Below the pieces are notes generated by a model. The model searched no databases. It had not been told where the DNA came from and was given only the letters and a program-made list of their open reading frames with translations. DNA of 64,000 nt from Arthrobacter sp. GMC3 (GTDB lineage: Bacteria > Actinomycetota > Actinomycetes > Actinomycetales > Micrococcaceae): NCBI RefSeq assembly GCF_002929305.1, contig NZ_PJIO01000002.1, positions 310,001 to 374,000 on the forward strand. The letters run 5' to 3'. Every line of letters begins with the position of its first letter. The first letter of the stretch is position 1. This document shows positions 31,644-39,143 of the stretch, in pieces. The position numbers and the translations under genes were made by a program.

Positions 31644-32651
31644 ATGGCAATTTCAGATTTTGAGCGCTACCCGCTGACGTTTGGCCCCAGTCCCATCCAT
31701 GACCTTCCCCGCCTGTCCGAGCACCTGGGTGGCGCCACCATCTGGGCAAAGCGTGAGGACGTCAACAGCGGCCTGGCATTTGGCGGGAACAAGACCCGCA
31801 AGCTGGAATACATTGTCCCGGACGCCATCGCCCAGGGCGCGGACACTCTGGTCTCCATTGGCGGCTACCAGTCAAACCACACCCGCCAGGTGGCCGCCGT
31901 CGCAGCGAAGATCGGCATGAAGGCTCGCCTGGTCCAAGAAAACTGGGTCGACTGGCCGGACCCGCTCAGCGACCGGGTGGGCAACATCCAGCTCTCGCGC
32001 ATCATGGGCGCCGACGTCAGCCTCGACGCGGCAGGCTTCGACATTGGCATTCGCAGCAGCTGGGAACAAGCCATCCAGGAGGTCAAAGACGCAGGCGGCA
32101 AGCCGTACCCCATCCCGGCAGGCGCCTCCGAACATCACCTGGGCGGGCTCGGTTTCGCCAACTGGGCCTACGAGGTGGAGCAGCAGGAAAAGGAGCTTGG
32201 CATCTTCTTCGACACGATCATTGTCTGCACAGTCACCGGCTCCACCCACGCCGGCATGATCGCAGGATTCGCCGGCCAGGAGCGCCCGCGCCAGGTCATC
32301 GGCGTTGACGCCTCCGCAACGATCGAGAAAACCCGCGACCAGGTGGCCCGGATTGCGCGCCACACCGCGGAGCTAATCGGTCTGGGCCGCGAGCTCCGCG
32401 ACGAGGAAATCGATGTCAGGGAAGGCTGGGCAGGCGACTACTACGGCATCCCCATCCAATCCACCCTCGATGCCATCCGCCTCTCCGGATCCCTCGAAGG
32501 CATGATCATCGACCCCGTCTACGAGGGCAAGTCAATGGCCGGACTGATTGACCTGGTCCGGAGCCACGAGATTCCCGCAACGAGCAACGTCCTCTACGCG
32601 CACCTGGGCGGGCAGCTGGCCCTCAACGCCTACAGCGGCCTTTTCCGCTGA
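31644..32651 (+). CDS. acdS: 1-Aminocyclopropane-1-carboxylate (ACC) deaminase
   Basis: The 335-residue PLP enzyme starts at the ATG after [19 protein letters not shown] contains the Schiff-base Lys50, and [16 protein letters not shown] is the substrate loop. The residues that tell true ACC deaminase from D-cysteine desulfhydrase are present: Glu294 (VYEGKS) and Leu321 (HLGGQLALN). The enzyme opens the ring of ACC, giving 2-oxobutyrate and ammonia, and lowers plant ethylene when made by plant-associated bacteria. It suggests a soil or root lifestyle. Confidence 0.95.
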   Translation: MAISDFERYPLTFGPSPIHDLPRLSEHLGGATIWAKREDVNSGLAFGGNKTRKLEYIVPDAIAQGADTLVSIGGYQSNHTRQVAAVAAKIGMKARLVQENWVDWPDPLSDRVGNIQLSRIMGADVSLDAAGFDIGIRSSWEQAIQEVKDAGGKPYPIPAGASEHHLGGLGFANWAYEVEQQEKELGIFFDTIIVCTVTGSTHAGMIAGFAGQERPRQVIGVDASATIEKTRDQVARIARHTAELIGLGRELRDEEIDVREGWAGDYYGIPIQSTLDAIRLSGSLEGMIIDPVYEGKSMAGLIDLVRSHEIPATSNVLYAHLGGQLALNAYSGLFR

Positions 32652-32657
32652 ACGGCA

Positions 32658-32687
32658 GACGACGGCGGGCGCGCGCCCGCCGTCGTC
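32658..32687. terminator. 30-nt perfect palindrome between convergent genes
   Basis: GACGACGGCGGGCGC is followed directly by its reverse complement. It lies six bases after the acdS stop and 15 bases before the end of the convergent membrane-protein gene; TTGGCT follows. It is a bidirectional terminator or a REP-like element. Confidence 0.75.
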
Positions 32688-32701
32688 GTTCTTGGCTACC
32701 A

Positions 32702-33907
32702 CTATGAGTCCTGCGCCGGAGTCTGGTCGGCCTCCAGCTTGGCCAACTTGACCTCATAGCGCTTTTGCCGGTGTGCCTCCAACGTCAATTCGATCCAATA
32801 GGCGCACTCCCTGGCACCGTCAAAACAGGCCACCACCGAGCGGGTGAACTTGTTGCTGGGCCGGGCAGCCATGCGGTACTCCAGCCGGCCCATGTGCGCC
32901 GATTGCGGCTTGCGGAAGATGAGCAGCAGCGACGGCGCCAACCAGAGGAAATAGCCCAAAAGCGATTCGAGAACCTTCTCATTTTGTATGGCGGCGGCAG
33001 CCAAGGGGCTGACCACCGTCAAGACGACGATAACGATCAAGACCAGCGCATACGCGAGCCCCACGCCGGGGTGCGGATTGCTCCGGTAAAGCGAGAGTGC
33101 CGCGGCGATCGAAGCAGCGGCGGCAACGGCGATGGCCACCAAAACAACGGCGGAGCCGATTAACTGCGGAACAGGGAAGCCGCTGAAGGGGACAAAGGTG
33201 GCCAGAGTGAAAATGAGGCCGGCACCCGCCCACCAAACACCCAGCTTGACGATTTTCCGGGGCTCCACCAGCATTCGGTTCCGTGCGGAGACGCCCCACA
33301 TTCGCTCCCATCGGCGGGTGTGCAGGCGCATGGAGGTGGTCAGGTGAAACTCGTCCATTTCACGTTGGACGGTAGCGTCGCGCTGGCGGACTACGGAAAA
33401 GATCACCAGCATCAGGCACAGTAAAGCCAGGAAGAACTTGGGACCGGAATCCGGGTCCGACGGCAGGAAGAAAACATTGTGCAAGGCCATCCACATGGTG
33501 GCAGCGGCGGCGATTCCAACCAAGAATGTCAGCAGTTCCAGCAACTCATCCAGCGCCATGGCCTGGGCTTCGCTGGCGATACCCAGCGGGTTGCGGCCAC
33601 TAAACACCAGGGCAACCAGGATGGTGGCCGTGGCGCCGATGATCCAGCCCAAAGAATCGATGCCAAAGTCGAACATTTCCGGGCTGGTGAACGGGGCCAG
33701 CACTCGCTGAACGAACCGGCTCCACACCACGTTGAGGTCCCCGAAGTTGGCGATGATGCTCGCGTCCAAAGGGTGGTGGATTTGCAAGATCAGCAGGCAC
33801 ATCAGCCACCCGAGAAAGATCAGCGTAAGAATTTGCCGGCGCTGCTCCCGTTTTTCACGGTGGAACTCGGCAAAGTACGCCAGGTTGTGTTCTTGCGATT
33901 CAGCCAC
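32702..33907 (-). CDS. Polytopic membrane protein, 401 aa, unknown
   Basis: About eight transmembrane segments are visible (for example ILTLIFLGWLMCLLILQI, LGWIIGATATILVALVFSG, FFLALLCLMLVIFSVV and FLWLAPSLLLIF). A cytoplasmic loop of about 60 residues in the middle (RQRDATVQREMDEFHLTT) and charged ends are present. The GTG at 33907 follows TGGGGG; the longer frame reads through the promoter region of the exporter. No transporter signature was recognised. Confidence 0.65.
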   Translation of the reverse strand: MAESQEHNLAYFAEFHREKREQRRQILTLIFLGWLMCLLILQIHHPLDASIIANFGDLNVVWSRFVQRVLAPFTSPEMFDFGIDSLGWIIGATATILVALVFSGRNPLGIASEAQAMALDELLELLTFLVGIAAAATMWMALHNVFFLPSDPDSGPKFFLALLCLMLVIFSVVRQRDATVQREMDEFHLTTSMRLHTRRWERMWGVSARNRMLVEPRKIVKLGVWWAGAGLIFTLATFVPFSGFPVPQLIGSAVVLVAIAVAAAASIAAALSLYRSNPHPGVGLAYALVLIVIVVLTVVSPLAAAAIQNEKVLESLLGYFLWLAPSLLLIFRKPQSAHMGRLEYRMAARPSNKFTRSVVACFDGARECAYWIELTLEAHRQKRYEVKLAKLEADQTPAQDS

Positions 33908-34227
33908 CGAAACCCCCAATGTAGGTACCCTGCCTGAGCCGATCCTATCCGAACCCTTAATTTCCGCTCCGGCCGTGGCCGACACGGCAAAAGCGCGCCC
34001 GCTCCCCGCTGGCGCGCCCGGTCTACCTGTAGCGGAACCGGGGAGCGGGCGCGAATCCTGGCCAGCCCGCGTGCACCGCTCTTCCGGCGGAGCCGGCCTG
34101 TGGGATAGTGTTGTCTCTGTGAGGTAGAGAACAGCAGTCCCCAAACCACCGTAGATCGCGCCGCCCCGATGCGCCGCTTGATCACGCTGGCCCCGCCTGC
34201 CAAACCACCATTTCTAGAAGGCCCCTT

Positions 34228-36021
34228 GTGCGCTCATTTCCCTATTCCAATGCCGGCAGCCCCGATCTGCGTTCTCCGTCCCGCTTCCTGTGGTGGCTTG
34301 CCAAAGCCCAACGGGCAACGTTGCTCCTGGGCATCACCTATGGTTCCATCTGGACGGTGTCCCAGGGCTTGATCCCCTATGTTCTGGGTCAGGCAGTCGA
34401 CTTGGGCATTGTGGCCGGAAACTTTGGCGCCCTTACAGCGTGGGTGGGCATACTCCTGGGTCTTACCGTCATCCAGGCGGTGACCTCGACGCTGCGGCAC
34501 CGGGCCGCGGTCAGCAACTGGATGCAAGCCGCGTACCGGTGTTCTCAGTTGATTGGCTACAAAGTCACCCGCAGTGGCGACGCCCTGCCGCAAAAGTTCT
34601 CAACCGGTGAGGTGGTGTCCACGTCCGCGTCGGACGCCATGCGCATTGGGGAGATCTTTGACGTTTCGGCCCGTCTGGCCGGCTCAATCGTGGGCTATCT
34701 GTTGGTGACGTTCCTGGTGTTCCAAACGTCCTGGCAACTAGGACTCGTCGTGCTTTTCGGCGTCCCCTTCTGCGGGGCCATGCTGCTCTTCGTGATCCGC
34801 CCCCTGCAAAAACGGCAGAAGGAGCAGCGCGACGCTGCCGGCAAGATGACGGCGTTGGGTGCTGACACAGTGGCGGGCCTGCGCGTGCTGCGAGGTATTG
34901 GCGGCGAGCACATCTTCGTGGAGAGGTACCGGGAGCGCTCGCGGGAAACGCAACTGGCTGGCAACAAAGTGGCGTATTCGCTTGCCGACCTCGACGCCGC
35001 GCAGGTGCTGGTGGTAGGCGTCTTCAGTGTCGCCTTCACCTGGATCGGGGCCATGCAGGCGTTGTCGGGCCAGATCGAAACCGGACAGCTGGTGGCCCTG
35101 TACGGGTACGCCGTGTTCCTGGTCTCCCCGATCCGCAACGCCTCCGACGCCGTATCCCGCTTCATCCGCGCCAACGTGGGTGCCCGCCGCATTATCGATG
35201 TTCTGGCCACCGACTCTGCCGTGCACGACGGCGGCACAACAGTTGGTGCCCCAGCCGCACCGAGCGCCTTGCTGGACAGCCGCTCCGGGGCACTGATCCA
35301 GCCGGGCCTGCTCACGGGCATCGTTTCGGCGGATCCCGCGGCGTCGGCCGACCTTGCCCGACGGCTTGGCCGCTTTGACGATGCCGTGCTGCGCGAGGCT
35401 CAAGTCCTGTGGGGTCACGCCTCCTTGCACATGGTCCCACTGGGGGAGGTGCGCTCAAGGATCGTGGTTTCCGATGCGGAGCCGCAACTTTTCACCGGAT
35501 CACTGAGGGAAGAGCTGGATCCGGCCGGGCGGCACAGTGACGCCGGCATCATGGCTGCCATTGAGGTGGCCAGCGCCGCCGACGTCTTTGACGGTCTGGA
35601 GCACGGGCTCGACGACGAGGTCACCGAGAAGGGCCGTGGTTTCTCGGGCGGCCAGCGGCAACGCCTTGCCCTGGCCCGCGCCATCTTGACCGACGCCGAG
35701 GTTCTGGTTCTGATCGAACCGACCAGTGCCGTGGACGCCCACACCGAATCCCGGATTGCCGTCGCGCTGAAGGCCGAACGCGGAACGGCGTCCAACACCA
35801 CCGTGGTAGTCACCGCCAGTCCCTTGATGCTCGGCGCCATGGACACCGTCTACTTCCTTGACGGGGACCAGCACCTCACCCAGGGAACACACCACGAACT
35901 CCTGGCGACAGTGCCCGACTACCGCAACGTGGTGATCCGCGGCGCCGGTATGGATGGACACGCGGAGGCAGGACGCACGCAGAATAACCACAGCACTTCG
36001 AGCACTGAAGGGCAGCGCTAA
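34228..36021 (+). CDS. ABC exporter half with degenerate nucleotide-binding site
   Basis: Residues about 20-300 form a six-helix ABC exporter membrane domain. The nucleotide-binding domain has lost Walker A: the position reads LLTGIVSADPAASADLARRL with no GKS/T. Walker B is VLVLIEPTSAVDAH, with Ile in place of the metal Asp, and the switch His is missing (VVTASPLML). The signature FSGGQRQRLALARA is intact. It therefore supplies the good signature for the partner's ATP site. GTG start; the stop overlaps the partner's ATG (TAATG). Confidence 0.92.
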   Translation: MRSFPYSNAGSPDLRSPSRFLWWLAKAQRATLLLGITYGSIWTVSQGLIPYVLGQAVDLGIVAGNFGALTAWVGILLGLTVIQAVTSTLRHRAAVSNWMQAAYRCSQLIGYKVTRSGDALPQKFSTGEVVSTSASDAMRIGEIFDVSARLAGSIVGYLLVTFLVFQTSWQLGLVVLFGVPFCGAMLLFVIRPLQKRQKEQRDAAGKMTALGADTVAGLRVLRGIGGEHIFVERYRERSRETQLAGNKVAYSLADLDAAQVLVVGVFSVAFTWIGAMQALSGQIETGQLVALYGYAVFLVSPIRNASDAVSRFIRANVGARRIIDVLATDSAVHDGGTTVGAPAAPSALLDSRSGALIQPGLLTGIVSADPAASADLARRLGRFDDAVLREAQVLWGHASLHMVPLGEVRSRIVVSDAEPQLFTGSLREELDPAGRHSDAGIMAAIEVASAADVFDGLEHGLDDEVTEKGRGFSGGQRQRLALARAILTDAEVLVLIEPTSAVDAHTESRIAVALKAERGTASNTTVVVTASPLMLGAMDTVYFLDGDQHLTQGTHHELLATVPDYRNVVIRGAGMDGHAEAGRTQNNHSTSSTEGQR

Positions 36022-37766
36022 TGGCTGACAATAAGCTTCCCGTGGCCGACTCGGCACAGGTTAAGGGCGAGGGTGCCCGCCTCATGCGCCAGCACAGCAA
36101 ACCCCTGTCGATGGTGGTGGGACTCTATGTCTTGGCAGCCATCGCTGGCTTGGCTGGACCGTTCCTGTTGGGCCGTCTGGTAGATGCCATCACGCGCGGC
36201 ACCACAGCCGGATTCGTCACCAACGTGGCCCTGGTCTTGGCTGCATTTGTGGTGGTGCAAACCTTCCTGGCACGTTGGGCGCGCCGCAAAGGTATGGTCC
36301 TTGGTGAGAAGGTTTTTGCCCAACTGCGCGAGGAATTCATGGAGCAGGTGACCTCCCTGCCGCTGTCCACGGTGGAAAAAGCCGGGACCGGTGACCTGGT
36401 CTCCCGCACTACCAACGACGTCGAAGCCGTCTCCCACACTGTTAGGTTCGGCGTGCCGCAGGTCTTGGTCTCGGTGGCCACCATAGCGCTGACGGTTGCC
36501 GCAGCGGTCTTTACCAGCCCGTTGCTGGCACTGGCCTTGTTGGTGGGTGCGCCGATGCTCATCCCCGTGACGAGGTGGTACCTCAAACGTGCCACCCCCG
36601 GTTACCTGCGTGAACGCGAAAGCTACGCTGTCCTCAACGGCGCCATCACCGAGACCATCGAGGGCGCGCGGACTGTTGACGCCCTGAGTTTGGGCCCGCA
36701 CCGCCGCAACAGGATCGACGCGGCGCTGCGTGGTTGCTTTGACGTTGAAAAATACACACTGGGCCTGCGTACGGTGCTGTTCCCGGTGGCCGAGTTCTCC
36801 TTCTGGCTTCCCGTGGCAGCGGTCCTGTTGTGGGGTGGCTGGCTTGCTTCCAACGGAACGGTGAGCGCCGGTATGGTGGCCACGGTGGCCCTGTACGCCA
36901 TGCAACTGATCGACCCTGTGGACACGTTGATCATGTGGATCGACGAGATCCAGGTGGGTGCGTCATCGCTGGCCCGCATCGTTGGTATCCGCAATGTTGC
37001 CGGCGACAGGACCGCCACCGACGCCCAGCCGGCGGACGAATCGCTGGTGGTGGACGAGGTTCGCTATGCGTACCGTGAGGGCCGCGATGTGCTTCACGGG
37101 ATCGATCTGACACTGGTGCCGGGGGAGCGGCTGGCCATGGTTGGACCCTCCGGCGCCGGAAAATCCACGCTGGGCCGGCTGATTGCCGGGATCCACCCGC
37201 CCACAGGCGGCTCCGTCAAGGTTGGCGGGGTTCCTTTGGTGGACAGACCGTTGGACGATCTGCACCGCGAGGTGGCCCTGGTGACGCAGGAGCACCACAT
37301 TTTTGTGGGAACGCTTGCGGACAACCTGCGCCTTGGTAAAGCCAGCGCCACCGACGCCGAGCTGGAAAAGGCCTTGGCCGACGTCGGATCCCTGGCCTGG
37401 GTGCGTGCCTTGCCTGACGGCCTGGCCACGGAGGTGGGCTCGGGCGCCCACACCCTGACGCCGGGCCAAGCCCAGGAAATGGCGCTTGCCCGCCTGGTGC
37501 TGGCCGATCCGCACACCTTGGTGCTCGATGAGGCGACGTCGTTGATCGACCCCGCGGCGGCGCGCGAGCTGGAATTTTCGCTCAGTGCGGTTCTGGAAGG
37601 GCGGACCGTGGTGGCCATCGCGCACAGGCTGCATACGGCGCACGACGCCGACCGGGTGGCTGTGGTGGAAAAGGGCCGGATCTCCGAACTAGGATCCCAT
37701 GATGAATTGCTGGCACAGGGCGGCGCCTATGCGGCGCTATGGAATTCTTGGCGCCAGGACGCCTGA
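36021..37766 (+). CDS. ABC exporter half with intact Walker motifs
   Basis: A six-helix membrane domain (about residues 30-300) is followed by a complete ATPase core: VGPSGAGKSTLGR, Q-loop TQEHHIFVG, Walker B TLVLDEATSLIDP and switch VVAIAHRLHTA. The signature is altered to LTPGQAQEMALARL. Paired with the preceding gene it makes one normal and one degenerate site, as in heterodimeric exporters such as BmrCD or TM287/288. These move drugs, lipids or peptides outward. No substrate clue is nearby. Confidence 0.93.
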   Translation: MADNKLPVADSAQVKGEGARLMRQHSKPLSMVVGLYVLAAIAGLAGPFLLGRLVDAITRGTTAGFVTNVALVLAAFVVVQTFLARWARRKGMVLGEKVFAQLREEFMEQVTSLPLSTVEKAGTGDLVSRTTNDVEAVSHTVRFGVPQVLVSVATIALTVAAAVFTSPLLALALLVGAPMLIPVTRWYLKRATPGYLRERESYAVLNGAITETIEGARTVDALSLGPHRRNRIDAALRGCFDVEKYTLGLRTVLFPVAEFSFWLPVAAVLLWGGWLASNGTVSAGMVATVALYAMQLIDPVDTLIMWIDEIQVGASSLARIVGIRNVAGDRTATDAQPADESLVVDEVRYAYREGRDVLHGIDLTLVPGERLAMVGPSGAGKSTLGRLIAGIHPPTGGSVKVGGVPLVDRPLDDLHREVALVTQEHHIFVGTLADNLRLGKASATDAELEKALADVGSLAWVRALPDGLATEVGSGAHTLTPGQAQEMALARLVLADPHTLVLDEATSLIDPAAARELEFSLSAVLEGRTVVAIAHRLHTAHDADRVAVVEKGRISELGSHDELLAQGGAYAALWNSWRQDA

Positions 37767-37789
37767 GAGGCGGCCACGACCCCGTTCCA

Positions 37790-38944
37790 CTAGCCCGCGT
37801 TTTCCCGGGCTGCCACGTCCACCAGGAGTGGCAGCTCGGCCTGGGCCCACGGTGCGCCCAGTTCGGTAAAGGTGGCGCCGCGTTCCACCGCGAGTTCGAT
37901 CCACTGTTCGATTCCGTCCACCACAACGGTGAGATTCGGGCTGGAGGAGAGAAACTCCGGGGGAATCGGAGACGGGGCCGGCCCTGTGCGGATGGCATCC
38001 AGGACCACCATGAACGGCTCGCTGTCGCACAGCGGCGAAAGCAACTCCGCGCGGTTGTTGACGTGCTCCACCATGTTGCGCAACAGGCAACGCCGTTCCA
38101 GGGGGATGCGCAAGCCGTCACCAAGCTCAAGGCAGTCCTCGGTGTAACGGAAGCGAAGAGTTCCCAGCGATCCGGTGACTCTCAGATACGGCTCTGCGGG
38201 CATTGCCGCACACAGGGTGAAGGCGCAGGTGATCAGCACGTCGCCGGTGGTCTCGATCCGAACCACTGCGGTGTCATCGGATTCAATGGCATTGGCACGG
38301 AAGAGGTCGGTGTCGATGGCGCCTATGTCTGCGCGCCGTTTGACCCCGGCCAGGTGCAGGGCTGAGACCACCGCATGAGCAAACGGGTTTGTTGCCGTCC
38401 CGTCAACAATGTCCACGCCGTCAAGTACTCGCCGGCCCGCCCACCGCGAGCGGTTCCAGTAGCTGTCCGAGCGCTGCCACAACCCCACGGCACCAATCGC
38501 ACTGACTTCTCCAATGCCCGCCACGGCGTCGGTGAACACCGTGGACTGGTGCAGTCCCAATCCTTGGAACCCGACCTGGACCGAGCCCTTGCATTCCCGT
38601 TCCACCGCCACAAGCCTGTCAAAATCGGCCATCGAGGTGACGGGTGGCTTCTCCAGGTAGACATTCGCACCGGCGCGCAATGCCAGTTCGGCAAGCCTGA
38701 AATGCGTGTCCAGTGGCGTGGCGATGATGACGACATCGAGGTCGGGCACGCTAGCCAACAGTTCGCCGAGGTCATCGAAGACCTGGGTCGATTCGGGAAG
38801 GCTGCCCGGGGCTGGTGGACGGGGATCGGCCACTGCGACGAGCTTCACCGCACCGGCCATGTGCCGCAGCTGCTCCAAATGAACCGAGCCGTAACCGTGC
38901 AGGCCAGCTAAGGCGATTCGCGTGGGTCGTTTCGGGTGGTGCAT
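37790..38944 (-). CDS. Gfo/Idh/MocA family oxidoreductase
   Basis: The N-terminal Rossmann part has RIALAGLHGYGSVHLEQLRH, ADPR and VIIATPLDTHFRLAELALRA, then the EKPP signature (VYLEKPPVTSMADFDRLVAV). The C-terminal alpha/beta domain carries a family-typical sheet. It is likely an NAD(P)-dependent sugar or uronate dehydrogenase. The ATG at 38944 follows AAAGGA. It is divergent from the GH2 operon and shares a control region with it, so it is probably part of the same regulon. Confidence 0.88.
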   Translation of the reverse strand: MHHPKRPTRIALAGLHGYGSVHLEQLRHMAGAVKLVAVADPRPPAPGSLPESTQVFDDLGELLASVPDLDVVIIATPLDTHFRLAELALRAGANVYLEKPPVTSMADFDRLVAVERECKGSVQVGFQGLGLHQSTVFTDAVAGIGEVSAIGAVGLWQRSDSYWNRSRWAGRRVLDGVDIVDGTATNPFAHAVVSALHLAGVKRRADIGAIDTDLFRANAIESDDTAVVRIETTGDVLITCAFTLCAAMPAEPYLRVTGSLGTLRFRYTEDCLELGDGLRIPLERRCLLRNMVEHVNNRAELLSPLCDSEPFMVVLDAIRTGPAPSPIPPEFLSSSPNLTVVVDGIEQWIELAVERGATFTELGAPWAQAELPLLVDVAARENAG

Positions 38945-39010
38945 CGCTGGTTTCCTTTCCGTTGACGTTGTTCGCGGTGTGGGATGCCCAGTTCTCGGCC
39001 ACTTCACAGC

Positions 39011-39059
39011 GATTGTTCACATTGAAACATCATGATACATTAATGTTCAGTTTACAACT
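39011..39059. promoter_or_regulatory. Operator-like sites between the Gfo/Idh and GH2 genes
   Basis: TGATACATT (39033-39041) abuts AATGTTCA (39042-39049), making the symmetric core ACATTAATGT. TTGTTCACATTG lies at about 39013-39024. AATGTTCA and AATGTATCA (the reverse of TGATACATT) occur again before the regulator gene at 45841 and 45860. Confidence 0.7.
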
Positions 39060-39143
39060 AAGCGCACAAGGAGGTGCCGGTGGCAACGCCCACCGCGCAC
39101 CGGTGCAGTGCAGTCCGGCCCCTATTTCAGAGTGGAGATTGAC

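Noticed and set aside
34110..34227. The membrane protein at 32702-33907 extended to 34144
   Set aside because: The added 79 residues are Arg/Pro/Ser rich and run through the exporter's promoter region. The GTG at 33907 has a GGGGG ribosome site and fits the charged start of the protein.
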